Shown here: positions 24,466 to 34,939 of the stretch, piece after piece
Layout: every line of letters starts with the position of its first letter
Position numbering within the stretch: position 1 is the first letter of the stretch
Assembly: GCF_900156265.1 (NCBI RefSeq)
Contig: NZ_FTNE01000009.1
Coordinates: forward strand, 1 to 64,000
DNA from: Acidiphilium rubrum
Lineage (GTDB): Bacteria > Pseudomonadota > Alphaproteobacteria > Acetobacterales > Acetobacteraceae
Direction of reading: 5' to 3'
Length of the DNA stretch: 64,000 bases
The notes under the pieces: model-generated
Databases searched by the model: none
Told to the model about the DNA's origin: nothing
What the model saw: only the letters and a program-made list of their open reading frames with translations
Position numbers and translations under genes: made by a program

Positions 24466-25673
24466 GTGCGGCGGCGTGGTCGGCGCCGATTGCGACGGCT
24501 GAGCGGCAGGCGATGGCGCGGACGATGGCGGGTATTGCGGCACCGGCCGATGCGGTGCTGGCGGATGATCCTGTGGCGGTGGTCGAGGCGGCATGCCGCG
24601 ATCGGGTCGGGTTGGTGACGGTGACCTGGCCGGGGGTTTCGGGGCCGTTATGGGTACGGGCCGGCACGGCGGATGTGGGTGATCTGATTGGTGCGATGCG
24701 CGATACCGCCGGAGCGCTCGTGTTGCCGTTCGTGCCGCGCCGGATCATCGAGATCGGCGCGGGGGCGGGGTATCGGACGGTGGCGCTGGCGGTGGCGTTT
24801 GCCGAGGCGACGATTGCGAGCGTCGAGCCGATTCCGGCCGAGGCGCGGCTGCATGCGCTGAATACACTGGCATGGCGACAAATTATCGGAGTGCGGGCGG
24901 CGATTGCCGAGACGGTGACGCGCTTCGGACTGGGCCGCGCGGCGGAGACCGGGCGGATGGTGCTGCTGCCATCGGTGGATGGGCCGATCGGGGGGATGAC
25001 GTTGGCCGCGCTGATCCAGCAGCTTGGCTGGGATGGGGTCGATCTGCTCGTGGTCGATCCGGTTTCGTGCCCCGATCTGGCTCAGATGGGGAAGGCGGTG
25101 GCGCGGGCGCGGGTCGTCGCGGTGCGGCGGCCGGGGCCGGATCTAGGTGAGGCGCTGGCTGGGACTCATGCGCGGGAGTCATCGAGCGAGTGGGATTTGT
25201 ATGTCCGGCACGCGGGCGCGGGGCCGGGCGGGCCGGTGCGGCGGGATTTCGTGTTCGATGTCGGTGGTGCGGTCGCGGTTTGCCGGCGGGTTGATGTGAT
25301 GGATGCGCCATGGGCGTATTTTCCGATCGGCGATACCGGGTTCCGGTTGCATCCGAATGCACCGGGAATGGCGGCTGCACGATTGATTGTGCAGCATTTT
25401 GTGATGGGACGGACGGCGTTCGAGGTGCGGGTGCGGCTCAATCACGTAGCGGCGAATCCGGTGCGGTTTCGCGTGGTGATCCGGGCGGCGGAGCGCGGAC
25501 GGGTGGTCCATCAGGCGGAGATTGTGCTGGGTGCGGCGGAATCACGGTTGTGGCGGTTCGATGTTCCGCTGTTTTTCGGCGAGGCTGCAATCGAGTTTGC
25601 GACCGAAATGGCTGACGGCGGCAGCAACGGCCATGCCTGGGCAGAATTCCTCGACCCGGTCTTTTACGAATGA
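24462..25673 (+). CDS. Predicted SAM-dependent methyltransferase (FkbM-like), uncertain
   Basis: A 403-residue protein overlapping the M20 gene by four bases. A Rossmann-type nucleotide loop (IIEIGAGAGYRTV, 95-107) and a VEPIPAEARLHALN block resemble FkbM-type methyltransferases. LLVVDPVSCPDL may be the following strand. The C-terminal 130 residues (from about HPNAPG) look like a separate beta-rich domain, with no family I recognise. No signal peptide or membrane segment is seen. Methyltransferase activity is inferred from the loop alone. An AT-rich hairpin follows the stop at once. Confidence 0.6.
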   Translation: MSAAAWSAPIATAERQAMARTMAGIAAPADAVLADDPVAVVEAACRDRVGLVTVTWPGVSGPLWVRAGTADVGDLIGAMRDTAGALVLPFVPRRIIEIGAGAGYRTVALAVAFAEATIASVEPIPAEARLHALNTLAWRQIIGVRAAIAETVTRFGLGRAAETGRMVLLPSVDGPIGGMTLAALIQQLGWDGVDLLVVDPVSCPDLAQMGKAVARARVVAVRRPGPDLGEALAGTHARESSSEWDLYVRHAGAGPGGPVRRDFVFDVGGAVAVCRRVDVMDAPWAYFPIGDTGFRLHPNAPGMAAARLIVQHFVMGRTAFEVRVRLNHVAANPVRFRVVIRAAERGRVVHQAEIVLGAAESRLWRFDVPLFFGEAAIEFATEMADGGSNGHAWAEFLDPVFYE

Positions 25674-25682
25674 AAGTTTTTT

Positions 25683-25706
25683 GGTTCTTTTATACAAAAA
25701 AGAACC
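25683..25706 (+). repeat. AT-rich hairpin repeat, short copy (terminator-like)
   Basis: GGTTCTTTT and AAAAAAGAACC pair around a short loop, preceded by AAGTTTTTT and followed by CCTTCCTTAACCTTT. Flanks and stem match the other copies, but here the outer pair changed from GCTTC/GAAGC to GGTTC/GAACC, keeping the pairing. It begins 9 bases after the methyltransferase-like stop and 28 bases before recO, and could end transcription. Confidence 0.8.
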
Positions 25707-25734
25707 CTTCCTTAACCTTTAGATTCTATCCCGT

Positions 25735-26478
25735 ATGGAATGGTCAGACCCCGCAATCATCCTGAGCCTGGCGCCGTATGGGGAGGGCGATCAGCGCGCG
25801 ATCGTGCTGACCGAGGCGAACGGCGCGTGGCATGGGCTGGCGCGCGGCGGTGCCTCACGCAGGGGTGCGCCGGTCTGGCAGGAGGGCAATCTGATCGCGG
25901 CGCGGTGGGTGGCGCGCCTGCCGGAGCAACTCGGTACGCTGACCGGGGAGTTGGTGCATCCCGCAGCGGCGCTGGCGATGAACGATGCGATGGCTTTGGC
26001 GGTGCTGCGCGCGGCCTGTGCGGTGGCGGCGGGGGCATTGCCGGAGCGTGCGGCGCATCCGGCCGCGTTTCTGGGGCTCGCGCGGTTGATGGCGGGGATC
26101 GGCATTGCCGGCGCGGCCCTGCCGGCTTTGGTGCGGTTCGAGGTCGAACTCCTCAGGGAGCTGGGCTATGGGCTTGATTTTACGGCATGTGCGGTGAGCG
26201 GGGTGCGCGAGGATCTGGCCTATGTTTCGCCGCGCACCGGGCGGGCGGTTTCGCGTGCGGCGGCGGGGGTGTGGGCGGAGCGGCTGTTGCGGCTGCCGGG
26301 GTTTCTGGTGGGCGATGATGCGGCCGATCTGCCGGCGTGCCGCGACGGGCTGGCGCTGACCGGGCATTTTTTGGCGCGCGATGCGTTCGGCGCGCGGCAT
26401 GCGCCGCTTCCCTCGGCGCGGGTCGCCCTCTATGACCTCGTGACACGACGGATAAACGGAGAGACACATGCCGGATGA
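25735..26478 (+). CDS. recO: DNA repair protein RecO
   Basis: A 247-residue recombination mediator that helps RecR load RecA on SSB-coated DNA in the RecF pathway. The N-terminal OB-fold starts [19 protein letters not shown], with the [12 protein letters not shown] block typical of RecO. The helical C-terminal part includes [18 protein letters not shown] (about residues 130-147). The cysteines of zinc-binding RecO forms are not arranged as a clear CxxC pair here. It overlaps parC by 11 bases, so it heads a recO-parC-FUSC-yqhA operon. Confidence 0.92.
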   Translation: MEWSDPAIILSLAPYGEGDQRAIVLTEANGAWHGLARGGASRRGAPVWQEGNLIAARWVARLPEQLGTLTGELVHPAAALAMNDAMALAVLRAACAVAAGALPERAAHPAAFLGLARLMAGIGIAGAALPALVRFEVELLRELGYGLDFTACAVSGVREDLAYVSPRTGRAVSRAAAGVWAERLLRLPGFLVGDDAADLPACRDGLALTGHFLARDAFGARHAPLPSARVALYDLVTRRINGETHAG

Positions 26479-28711
26479 CCTGACCGGAACCATCCAGGAC
26501 ACGCCACTGGCGACGGCGCTGTCGGAGCGGTATCTGGCCTATGCGCTCTCGACCATTATGTCGCGCTCATTGCCGGATGTGCGCGACGGGCTGAAGCCGG
26601 TGCATCGGCGGCTGATTTTCGCGATGCGGCAACTCAAGCTTGACCCTGGTTCGGGCTTCAAGAAATGCGCCCGCGTGGTGGGCGATGTGATGGGGAAGTT
26701 CCATCCGCATGGCGATATGTCGATCTACGAGGCGCTGGTGCGGTTGGCGCAGGATTTCGCCTCGCGCTATCCGCTGATCGAGGGCCAGGGCAATTTCGGC
26801 AATATCGACGGCGATAACGCGGCGGCGATGCGTTATACCGAAAGCCGGATGACCGAAATCGCCGCCGCGCTGCTCGACGGCATCGATGAGGACACGGTCG
26901 ATTTCCGGCCGACCTATGACAATGAGGATTCCGAGCCGATCGTGCTGCCGGGCGCGTTTCCGAACCTGCTTGCCAATGGCGCGGCGGGGATTGCGGTGGG
27001 AATGGCGACCTCGATTCCGCCGCATAATGCCGGGGAGTTGTGCGAGGCCGCGATCCATTTGATCCGCAATCCGGGGACTGAGACGGCAAAGCTGCTCGAT
27101 TTCGTGCGCGGGCCGGATTTTCCGACCGGGGGTGAACTGGTCGAGGACCGAGAGACGCTGCGGCTGGCGTATGAGACCGGGCGCGGCTCGCTGCGGGTGA
27201 GGGCGCGGTGGAGCCGATCCGACCTGAAGGGTGGGATGTGGCAGATCGTGGTGACCGAGATTCCGTATCAGGTTCAGAAATCGCGCCTGATCGAGCAGGT
27301 GGCGGAATTGCTGGCCGAGAAGAAACTGCCGCTGCTGGGCGATATTCGTGATGAAAGCACCGAGCATGTGCGGATCGTGCTGGAGCCGAAATCGCGCACC
27401 GTCGATCCTGATATGCTGATGGCGAGCGTGTTTCGCGCAACCGCGCTGGAGACGCGGTTTTCGATGAACATGAACGTGCTGGATGCGGACCGCACGCCGC
27501 GGGTGATGAACCTGGCGGAGATGCTGCAGGCCTGGCTCGATCATCGGCATATCGTGCTGCAGCGCCGCTCGCGCCACCGGCTGGCGGCGATTGCGCGGCG
27601 GCTGGAGATTCTGGAAGGCTATATCACGGCGTTTCTCAATCTGGACGAGGTGATCCGGATTATCCGCACCGAGGATGAGCCCAAGCCTGCGCTCATCGCG
27701 GCGTTTTCGCTGACCGATGTGCAGGCCGAGGCGGTGTTGAACATGCGGCTCCGCAGCCTGCGCAAGCTCGAGGAGATGGAACTGCGCCGCGAGCACAAGA
27801 CGCTGAGTGCCGAGCAGAAGGCGCTCAACGCGATGCTCGATGATCCGGCGAAGCGCTGGGCGCGGATCGAGGCGGAGATCGAGGCGACGCGACAGAAATT
27901 CGGCGCCGGGCCGCTCGGGGCGCGGCGGACCAGCATCGGCGGGGCACCGAACGTGATCGAGGTTACGGCGGAGGCGTTCATCGAGCGCGAGCCACTGACC
28001 GTGATTTTGTCCGACAAGGGCTGGGTGCGGGCGCTGAAGGGCCATGCTGTGGCCGATGCGGAGTTGAAGTTCAAGGAGGGCGATCGGCTCAAGACGCTGC
28101 TGCGTTGTTCGAGCGTGGATCGGATTGCGGTGTTTGCCACCAACGGACGGGTTTATACCGTGCGGGCGGCGGATTTGCCGCGCGGGCGGGGCGATGGCCA
28201 GGCGATTCGCCTGCTGATCGAAATGGGCAACGAGGACGAGGTTGCGAACCTGTTCGTGGCCGATGCTGCGGCGCGCTACCTGGTTGCGAACGATCAGGGG
28301 CGCGGGTTTATCGTTGCGGGAAGCGAACTAGTCGCCGAGAAGCGCACCGGCAAGCAGATTTTGACGGTCAAGCCCGGCGAAGAGGCGAAATTCTGTTTGC
28401 CGGTCGGCGGGGATCATCTGGCGGTGATCGGTGAGAACCGAAAACTGCTGGTGTTTCCGCTGGACCAAATTCCCGAAATGGCCCGCGGCGCCGGGGTGAT
28501 TTTGCAGAAATACAAGGATGGCGGGCTGGCGGATGCCAAGAGTTTCACGTTGGCCGAGGGGTTGACCTGGCGGTTGGGTGACAAGACCCGCACTGAGACC
28601 CGGCTCGCCGAGTGGCTCGGCGCGCGCGGCCAGGCCGGGCGGTTGCCGCCGAGCGGCTTTCCGCGCACGGGCGTGTTCGGCGCGAGCGTGCCGGGCGATG
28701 GGGCAGGCTAG
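26468..28711 (+). CDS. parC: DNA topoisomerase IV subunit A
   Basis: The 747-residue breakage-reunion subunit acts with ParE to decatenate daughter chromosomes. The catalytic tyrosine is Tyr123 (AAMRYTE). The quinolone-resistance region reads [15 protein letters not shown]: Met84 stands where E. coli ParC has Ser80. Other blocks are [44 protein letters not shown] and a C-terminal beta-propeller. It is shorter than GyrA (910 residues at 58808-61540) and lacks the GyrA box there, supporting ParC. It overlaps recO and the FUSC gene. Confidence 0.95.
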   Translation: MPDDLTGTIQDTPLATALSERYLAYALSTIMSRSLPDVRDGLKPVHRRLIFAMRQLKLDPGSGFKKCARVVGDVMGKFHPHGDMSIYEALVRLAQDFASRYPLIEGQGNFGNIDGDNAAAMRYTESRMTEIAAALLDGIDEDTVDFRPTYDNEDSEPIVLPGAFPNLLANGAAGIAVGMATSIPPHNAGELCEAAIHLIRNPGTETAKLLDFVRGPDFPTGGELVEDRETLRLAYETGRGSLRVRARWSRSDLKGGMWQIVVTEIPYQVQKSRLIEQVAELLAEKKLPLLGDIRDESTEHVRIVLEPKSRTVDPDMLMASVFRATALETRFSMNMNVLDADRTPRVMNLAEMLQAWLDHRHIVLQRRSRHRLAAIARRLEILEGYITAFLNLDEVIRIIRTEDEPKPALIAAFSLTDVQAEAVLNMRLRSLRKLEEMELRREHKTLSAEQKALNAMLDDPAKRWARIEAEIEATRQKFGAGPLGARRTSIGGAPNVIEVTAEAFIEREPLTVILSDKGWVRALKGHAVADAELKFKEGDRLKTLLRCSSVDRIAVFATNGRVYTVRAADLPRGRGDGQAIRLLIEMGNEDEVANLFVADAAARYLVANDQGRGFIVAGSELVAEKRTGKQILTVKPGEEAKFCLPVGGDHLAVIGENRKLLVFPLDQIPEMARGAGVILQKYKDGGLADAKSFTLAEGLTWRLGDKTRTETRLAEWLGARGQAGRLPPSGFPRTGVFGASVPGDGAG

Positions 28712-30773
28712 CGCTGCGATTGCGTCGGCCGACCGGGCGGGTCTGCCGGGTCTGGGTGGGCTTGCGCTGAATTTTCGGGCGATTTCGCTGCTCGAAGGGG
28801 TGCGCGCGGCGATTGCGGTGGCTGGCACCATGGCGGTTGGTTCGCTGCTCGGGCTGCCGCAACTGGGGTTGGCGGCGCTGGGCGCGCTGCTCGCCTGTTT
28901 TGCCGATCCGGGCGGCCCGGTGCGGGCGCGGCTGCCGCCGATGCTGGTGTTCGGCGTGCTGGGTGCACTGTGTTTTTCGATATTCGGGCTGATCCTGGCG
29001 CGCAGCCCGGCGCTCGCGATCCTGGCGGCTGGGGTTACGATTTTTGTGTGCAGTTTTGCCCGGATTTATGGGCAGAGCGGTATGCAGACCGGCAATCTGG
29101 TGTCGGTCGCGACCGTGTTGTCGCTCGATGCACCGATCCGGTCGGTCATGGCGGCGGTGCCGCCGGGCTTGGCGTTCTGGGCCGGTGCGGCGGGTGCGGC
29201 GCTGCTGACGTTGGCGTTGTGGCGGATCCGTCCGTTTCATCCGGCGCGGATGGCGCTGGCGGATCTGGCGCTGGCGCTCTCGGCGCTGGCGCGGGATCTG
29301 GTGGATCTGGCCAATGAACCCAAGCCGGACGAGGATGGGTTCGATCTGCACGCGCGCGGTCATCGACGGGCGGTACGTGAGGCGATCGAACGGGCGCGGG
29401 GAGTGACGCTTGCGACGATCAGGCGGCGTGGCGCGGCGAGCCAGCGGGCGAATGCGATCGCGCTGCGGCTGGCAACGTTCGATCAGATGTTCGGCGCGAT
29501 GATTGCGGTGGGGGAGGCGATGGCGGCCGACCCTGGCGGCGCGCCGGCATCGCGCCAGGCGCTGCGTGATCTGGCGCCGTTGCTGGCGGCGCTGGCACCG
29601 GCGATCGAGGCGGATCGGTCGCTGGATACCCCCCCGATTCGTGAGGCGCTGCGGCGGTTCCGCGATGATATTGGTGCAATCGGCGAGGAGGCACCGATCC
29701 GCCGGTTGCTCGATGCGGTGGCGGATCGGCTTTCGGTGATCGTGACGGTATCGAACGCGCCGGGACCCTCGCCGGTGGCGGATGGCGCGGCGATCGACTG
29801 GCGGGGGATGATCTTCGGGCCGATCCGCGCCAATTGGACGCTGGAATCGGTGCCGCTGCGCCACGCGCTGCGGACCGCGATGGTAACCACGCCGGTACTC
29901 GGGTTCGTGCAATGGCTAGGCAACCCGTTCGGGCACTGGCTGGCGATTACCGTGATTTTCGTGTTGCAGCCACATTTTTCGGCGACCTGGGTGCGCGCGC
30001 TGGAACGCGTGGGCGGAACGGCCGCAGGCGGCGTGCTGGCCGCGCTGATCGGGCTGGTCTGTCATACCAGGCTGGAACTGGCTTTGGCGATGATCCCGCT
30101 CGCGCTGGTGGCGTTTGCGATCCGGGGGGTGAATTTCAGTGCCTACACCGCGGTGCTGACGCCGATGATCGTGCTGCTGATTGAACAGATTTCGCCGGGG
30201 ACGAACCAATGGACCATTGCCTTGTCGCGGGTGGGCTTCACCCTCGCTGGTGGTGTGCTCGCGGTGGCGGCCAACCTCGTCTTGTGGCCGAGTTTCGAAG
30301 GAAACCGGCTTGGCGCGGCGCGGGATGCGGCAATTGCGGCGCATCGGGATTATCTGGCGGCGAGTTTTGCTTATCTGGTCGATGGCGGGGCACTGCCGGA
30401 GGCGGCGCGGCGGCAGGCGGGGCTGGCCAGCAATAATCTGGAAGCCTCGGTCTCGCGCGCGCTGATGGAGCCGCACCGGGGGCATGATCCGCTGCTGCGC
30501 TCGGCGCTGGTGGTCGATGCGGCGCTTCGGCGGACCGCCGGGCGGCTGGCGGTGCTCAATCTCGATCCGCTGCCGGATGCCGGCGAGGCGGCATTGTGGC
30601 AGCGCTGGCGCGATTGGTTGGACGCCGCGCTAGACCCCGCGCGCGGGCCAACGCCGCCGACGCCGCAGGCGGTGCAGCGGCCGGCATCGGCCGAGAGTTT
30701 GCGCCGGCTGGCGCGGCAGGCGGAACTGGTGTTCGAGGCGATCAAACCGGAGGTGTCCGATGAGCGGGAATGA
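28698..30773 (+). CDS. FUSC family inner-membrane protein (aromatic acid exporter/fusaric acid resistance-like)
   Basis: A 691-residue membrane protein with two helical membrane blocks (residues about 20-150 and 375-505), separated and followed by cytoplasmic helices, the layout of FUSC/YccS/AaeB proteins. The second block carries the typical pattern [28 protein letters not shown]. Such proteins are implicated in export of aromatic acids; no partner periplasmic adaptor gene is adjacent. The start at 28698 overlaps parC by 14 bases; the longer frame upstream runs through parC and looks non-coding. It overlaps the following yqhA-like gene by 14 bases. Confidence 0.85.
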   Translation: MGQASAAIASADRAGLPGLGGLALNFRAISLLEGVRAAIAVAGTMAVGSLLGLPQLGLAALGALLACFADPGGPVRARLPPMLVFGVLGALCFSIFGLILARSPALAILAAGVTIFVCSFARIYGQSGMQTGNLVSVATVLSLDAPIRSVMAAVPPGLAFWAGAAGAALLTLALWRIRPFHPARMALADLALALSALARDLVDLANEPKPDEDGFDLHARGHRRAVREAIERARGVTLATIRRRGAASQRANAIALRLATFDQMFGAMIAVGEAMAADPGGAPASRQALRDLAPLLAALAPAIEADRSLDTPPIREALRRFRDDIGAIGEEAPIRRLLDAVADRLSVIVTVSNAPGPSPVADGAAIDWRGMIFGPIRANWTLESVPLRHALRTAMVTTPVLGFVQWLGNPFGHWLAITVIFVLQPHFSATWVRALERVGGTAAGGVLAALIGLVCHTRLELALAMIPLALVAFAIRGVNFSAYTAVLTPMIVLLIEQISPGTNQWTIALSRVGFTLAGGVLAVAANLVLWPSFEGNRLGAARDAAIAAHRDYLAASFAYLVDGGALPEAARRQAGLASNNLEASVSRALMEPHRGHDPLLRSALVVDAALRRTAGRLAVLNLDPLPDAGEAALWQRWRDWLDAALDPARGPTPPTPQAVQRPASAESLRRLARQAELVFEAIKPEVSDERE

Positions 30774-31281
30774 GGCGAAACCCTCGCGTGTCGTATCGAT
30801 CATCGAGGCGCTGCTGTTCGGCGGGCGATGGCTGCTGGCACCGCTGTATCTGGCGATGGTCGTGCTGCTCGCCCTGCTGGTCGTGCGGTTCATCATCGAG
30901 ATGGTGCACGCCGTACCGCAACTGCCAACCATGGATGAAACCCATGTGATCATGACGACGCTATCGCTGATCGACCTGTCACTTACGGCCAATCTGGTCG
31001 TGCTTGTGATTTTGACCGGGTATGAGAATTTCGTGGCACGGATTACGCTCGCCGAAGGCGATCGGCGACCGGAGTGGATGGGCAATATCGATTTCTCCGG
31101 CCTGAAACTCAAACTGATGGGATCGATCACCGCGATCGCCGCCGTGCATGTGCTGCGGGTGTTTCTGGAAGTCCGGACCGAGCCGGATCGGGTGGTGATG
31201 TATCAGGGCGGGCTGATGCTCGCCTTCGTCATTACCGGGTTGCTGCTGGCGCTGACCGATCGGGTCGCCGGTCATGGATAG
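30760..31281 (+). CDS. UPF0114 (YqhA) family membrane protein
   Basis: A 173-residue inner-membrane protein with about four helices. It contains the family pattern EALLFGGRWLLAPLYLAMVV near the start, a LSLIDLSLTANLVVLVILTGYENFV segment in the middle, and WMGNIDFSGLKLKL. These are diagnostic of UPF0114/TIGR00645. The biochemical role is unknown. It overlaps the FUSC gene by 14 bases and its 3' end overlaps the convergent GT61 gene by 10 bases. Confidence 0.9.
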   Translation: MSGNEAKPSRVVSIIEALLFGGRWLLAPLYLAMVVLLALLVVRFIIEMVHAVPQLPTMDETHVIMTTLSLIDLSLTANLVVLVILTGYENFVARITLAEGDRRPEWMGNIDFSGLKLKLMGSITAIAAVHVLRVFLEVRTEPDRVVMYQGGLMLAFVITGLLLALTDRVAGHG

Positions 31282-32342
31282 GCGATCAGGCGCTCCACGA
31301 AACGGGTGAACAGGTCGGGGTCGGCCTGGAAGACGTGCGGCTCGATCTCGCTGATCCCCTCGGTCAGATAGGCGATCCCCTGGCCGCGTAGCGCGGCGAT
31401 GGCGGATTGGTCCGGCGCGGGAAAGCGGATCATGCCGGAGATGGCCCCGCGCGGGGCGAACAGCGCATTGTGCATGCCCGAACCGGCCTGGCCGAGAATG
31501 ATGTTTGCCTGCGCGAACAGCCCGACCTGCTCGGCAAAGGACAGGCGCTCCGGCCGGACGATGCGAAAGCCGAACCGCGCTTCGGCGATATCGGCGAGTG
31601 CCACCTCGTTCGCGAGTCGCCGACGCGGTGCCGCCGGGTTGGCGAAATCGCCGCGGGCGACGAACAGACGCGGCGCAGGTTCCGCCGGCTGCTGGCCAAC
31701 GCCGGACGCGAAAGCATCGATCAACGGCGATACCAGCGGGTGATACCCTTCCGCCCGCGTCAGCAAAGGCAGGAGCAGCGCCTGATCGAGGTCGAGCCGC
31801 TCATGCGCGGAATCGAACCAGATCGCGCGGGCCGGATCGATGCCGCAGTGGCGCTCCAGAATTTCGATCAGCCAGCCGGACATCTGTCGGTCCAGCACCG
31901 GCAACGCCGCGCCGAACAAGGCGGGAAACCGCTGGGCCAGTAACAGCTTCGGCAGCATCTCGATCAGGAAATGGCCGTAGACCTGCACCCCCCAGCCATG
32001 AAACACCAGCCCGAGCCGCCGTTCACGCCGCGCCGGCAACGCCAGTGCCGCCGGCAGCATCGTCGAACCCGGACGGTCTAGCTCCGGACGCACATAAATC
32101 GGCATCATCGTATTATCATCGAGCAGCCGATTACCCGACCAGATCAGGCCCGGCCCGCCCAAGGTAACCGGCATCGGTCCGAGCATCGCGAGGTCGAACG
32201 GCGCCGGCGCCGGACACTCGCTATGATAACGCCGGTAATAATCCGAGATGAACGCCGCATCTCCGATCGCCACGGCCGGCATAGCCGCCGGTGCCCGCGC
32301 CGCCGCCAGGCGCACCCGACCGACGCCGGACGCTACGAGCAT
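31272..32342 (-). CDS. Glycosyltransferase family 61 (DUF563) protein
   Basis: A 356-residue protein with GT61 features: HGWGVQVYGHFLIEMLPKLL (about residues 115-134), a C-terminal LSFAEQVGLFAQANIILGQ strand, and the signature GSGMHNALFAP. GT61 enzymes transfer pentoses, GlcNAc or other sugars to proteins or polymers. The start is uncertain: ATG 32342 lies nine bases from a GC-rich repeat and has no good ribosome binding site; ATG 32282 (MPAVAIGD) is an alternative. It is isolated from the main polysaccharide cluster. Confidence 0.82.
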   Translation of the reverse strand: MLVASGVGRVRLAAARAPAAMPAVAIGDAAFISDYYRRYHSECPAPAPFDLAMLGPMPVTLGGPGLIWSGNRLLDDNTMMPIYVRPELDRPGSTMLPAALALPARRERRLGLVFHGWGVQVYGHFLIEMLPKLLLAQRFPALFGAALPVLDRQMSGWLIEILERHCGIDPARAIWFDSAHERLDLDQALLLPLLTRAEGYHPLVSPLIDAFASGVGQQPAEPAPRLFVARGDFANPAAPRRRLANEVALADIAEARFGFRIVRPERLSFAEQVGLFAQANIILGQAGSGMHNALFAPRGAISGMIRFPAPDQSAIAALRGQGIAYLTEGISEIEPHVFQADPDLFTRFVERLIAYP

Positions 32343-32350
32343 GTAATGCC

Positions 32351-32498
32351 GGAGCCCTTAGAACCCGCTATCTTTAGGAATGGGGAGGACGGCCGCGGGA
32401 TCGGGGGCGGCGATCGCCGGGACGCCCTCCCCATTCTTAAAGCTAATGGATTCCAAAGGCTCTGCCTTTGGCGGGGTCCAGGGGCAGAGCCCCTGGCC
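32351..32498 (-). repeat. GC-rich inverted-arm repeat, copy A
   Basis: About 148 bases homologous to the reverse complement of 43801-43985. It contains an inner arm pair CTTTAGGAATGGGGAGG (32372-32388) with CCTCCCCATTCTTAAAG (32426-32442). The hairpins CCAAAGGCTCTGCCTTTGG and CCAGGGGCAGAGCCCCTGG lie on one side. The outermost hairpin of the opposite side is missing compared with copy B. It fills the gap between pepA and the GT61 start, and would be transcribed if those genes are linked. Confidence 0.88.
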
Positions 32499-32533
32499 TT
32501 CCTTCTGCCAGCACTCACCCCAGTTCTTCGGGG

Positions 32534-34045
32534 TTACTGTTCGTAATGGGCGGCGACGAGGCGGTCGAGCAGGCGGACGCCGTAGCCGGTGGCGCCTTTC
32601 GGGGCGACGGCGCCGTCTTTGCTGGCCCAGGCCATGCCGGCGATATCGAGATGGGCCCAGGGGATTTTATTGACGAAGCGCTGCAGGAACTGGGCGGCGG
32701 TGATGGCGCCGCCGGCGCGGCCGTTGCCGAGGTTTTTCATGTCCGCGATGTCGCAGTTGATTTGTTTGTCGTAGGCATCGGCAAGGGGCATGCGCCAGAC
32801 GGTCTCGCCGGTGTATGTGCCGGCTTCGATCAGGTGGTTGGCAAGATCGTCGTTATTGGCGAACAGTCCGGCGTTTTCGTGGCCCAGGGCGACGATGATG
32901 GCGCCGGTGAGGGTAGCGAGGTCGACCATGAAGCGCGGTTTGAAGCGGTTCTGGGCGTACCAGAGCACATCGGCCAGGACGAGGCGGCCTTCGGCGTCGG
33001 TGTTGAGGACTTCGATGGTCTGGCCGGAGGCGGATTTGACGATATCGCCCGGGCGTTGGGCGGTGCCGGAGGGCATGTTTTCGACCAGCCCGACGAGGCC
33101 GACGGCATCGACGCGGGCTTTACGGCCGGCCAGGGCGGCCATCAGGCCGATGACGGTGCCGGCGCCCGCCATGTCCCATTTCATGTCTTCCATGCCGGCG
33201 GCGGGTTTGATGGAGATGCCGCCGGTATCGAAGGTGACGCCTTTGCCGACGAAGACGACCGGCTCTTTCGGGGTGGGTTTGGTTTTTTTGCCGGATTTGC
33301 CGGTGGGTTCGGGTTCGGACGCGCCGAGCCATTGCATGACGACCATGCGAGGTTCGCAGGCGCTGCCCATGGCGACGCCGAGCAAGGCGCCGAAGCCGAG
33401 TTTTTCCATATCGCGCCGGTCGAAGATTTCGACTTTGACGCCGAGGGATTTGAGCGATTTGGCGCGGTCGGCCATTTCCTCGGGGGTGAGGATGTTGGCG
33501 GGTTCGGAAACCAGGTCGCGCGTGAGTTCGACGCCAGCGGCGAGGGCGGCAAGCGGCGCGTAGGCGGTGCGGGCGGCGGCGGAATCGTCGGACAGGACGG
33601 TGAGATCGGCCAGTTTGGGCTTTTGTTCGTCTTTCAGCGTGGTGCGGTATTTATCGAACCGGTAGGTACGCAGGCGGGCGCCGAGGGCGGCGTGGGCGAG
33701 CATGGGGGCGGCGAGGCCATCGCCAGCGATGGCGGCGGTTTCGTGTTTCATGAGCGCGGCAACGGCACTGGCGCCGGCGGCTTCGGCTTGGTGCGCAGTG
33801 AGTTCATCGGATTTACCGATGCCGATGGCAACGACGCGGTCGAGCCCGGCGCCGGGTGCGAGGAGCACGGCGGATTGGCCGCGCTTGCCTTTGAAGGCGG
33901 CGGCGGCGAGGGCGCGGTTGAAGCCGCCGGCGAGGGCGGCATCGAGCGCGGCGGCGAGGCCGGTATGGGCTTCGTCTTCCCCGAGCAGCAGTGCCAGCGC
34001 ACCGGATTTCGGGAGGTCCATGCGGCCGAATGTAATATCGATCAT
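32534..34045 (-). CDS. pepA: Leucyl aminopeptidase (M17)
   Basis: A 503-residue di-metal cytosolic aminopeptidase. The catalytic core is at the C-terminal half: VGKGVTFDTGGISIKP (metal-binding Asp and catalytic Lys), KWDMAGAG, and the M17 signature NTDAEGR at 348-354. An Ala/Gly-rich N-terminal macro-like domain precedes it. A Lys/Pro-rich linker (GKSGKKTKPTPKE) just before the core is slightly unusual. ATG 34045 (MIDITFGRMDLP) matches family starts better than 34072. Upstream is the divergent cysQ gene. Confidence 0.96.
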   Translation of the reverse strand: MIDITFGRMDLPKSGALALLLGEDEAHTGLAAALDAALAGGFNRALAAAAFKGKRGQSAVLLAPGAGLDRVVAIGIGKSDELTAHQAEAAGASAVAALMKHETAAIAGDGLAAPMLAHAALGARLRTYRFDKYRTTLKDEQKPKLADLTVLSDDSAAARTAYAPLAALAAGVELTRDLVSEPANILTPEEMADRAKSLKSLGVKVEIFDRRDMEKLGFGALLGVAMGSACEPRMVVMQWLGASEPEPTGKSGKKTKPTPKEPVVFVGKGVTFDTGGISIKPAAGMEDMKWDMAGAGTVIGLMAALAGRKARVDAVGLVGLVENMPSGTAQRPGDIVKSASGQTIEVLNTDAEGRLVLADVLWYAQNRFKPRFMVDLATLTGAIIVALGHENAGLFANNDDLANHLIEAGTYTGETVWRMPLADAYDKQINCDIADMKNLGNGRAGGAITAAQFLQRFVNKIPWAHLDIAGMAWASKDGAVAPKGATGYGVRLLDRLVAAHYEQ

Positions 34046-34137
34046 GCTGTGCGTTTCATCCCTGCTTGTCATTTCGGATCGGCTGCCATCATGCCCGCCT
34101 ATTTGCGGTTTTCCAAGCCCGGCGATATGGACCGCGC

Positions 34138-34899
34138 ATGAATGATGTTGATTTGCTTGAGCTTGCGGCCTCGCTGGCCGAGGCCGCGGGGCGTGAAATT
34201 CTGGCGGTGCGGGCGGGTGGCTTTACCGTCGATCACAAGGAGGACCACTCGCCGGTGACGCTTGCGGACATGCGGGCGGAGCGGGTGATTGTCGCGGGGC
34301 TGCGAGCGGCGGTGCCCGAAATTCCTGTGATTGCCGAGGAGGAAGTGGCGGCGGGCCGGCTGACCGAGCCGGGAGCGCGGTTCTGGCTGGTCGATCCGCT
34401 CGACGGCACGCGCGAGTTTGCAGCCGGGCGGGATGAGTTTGCCGTGTGTGTGGGGCTGGTGGTCGAGGGACGGGTGGTGCTGGGTGCGGTCGGCGCACCG
34501 GCACAGGGGGCGGTGTATGGCGGCATCGTGGGCGCTGGCGCGTGGCGGCAGGATGCGACGGGGCGGCGGCCGATTGCGGCGCGGCTGCCACCCGAGGAGG
34601 GGATTACCGTTTATGCATCGCGCCATTATGCCGATGATCCGCTGCTGGCTGAATATCTGGCGCGGTACAAGGTGGCGCATCTGACCAATATTGGCTCGGC
34701 GTTGAAATTCTGCCGGTTGGCCGAGGGTGTTGCCGATTTTTATCCGCGGTTGGGGCGGACGATGGAGTGGGACACCGCGGCCCCGCAGGCGGTGCTGGAG
34801 GCGGCCGGTGGACGGGTGGTGACGATGGATGAGCGGCCACTGAGATATGGCAAGGCGGGATTCGAGAATCCGCATTTTCTGTGTTTTGGCGCGGGGTGA
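34138..34899 (+). CDS. cysQ: 3'(2'),5'-bisphosphate nucleotidase (CysQ type)
   Basis: A 253-residue Mg-dependent phosphatase of the inositol monophosphatase superfamily. It removes 3'-phosphate from PAP, the by-product of sulfate activation and sulfotransfer. Metal-binding motifs are EEE (67-69), DPLDGTREF (86-94) and EWDTAAPQAVLEAAGG near residues 213-228, with SPVTLAD before. Start ATG 34138 matches family N-termini. The window also contains a sulfotransferase-like gene (9196-10293) that would generate PAP. An inositol phosphatase role is less likely given the CysQ-like EWDT region. Confidence 0.9.
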   Translation: MNDVDLLELAASLAEAAGREILAVRAGGFTVDHKEDHSPVTLADMRAERVIVAGLRAAVPEIPVIAEEEVAAGRLTEPGARFWLVDPLDGTREFAAGRDEFAVCVGLVVEGRVVLGAVGAPAQGAVYGGIVGAGAWRQDATGRRPIAARLPPEEGITVYASRHYADDPLLAEYLARYKVAHLTNIGSALKFCRLAEGVADFYPRLGRTMEWDTAAPQAVLEAAGGRVVTMDERPLRYGKAGFENPHFLCFGAG

Positions 34900-34939
34900 G
34901 GCGAAGCCTCTGGGCGTTTGGGCGTCGCCGCGATTGCGT

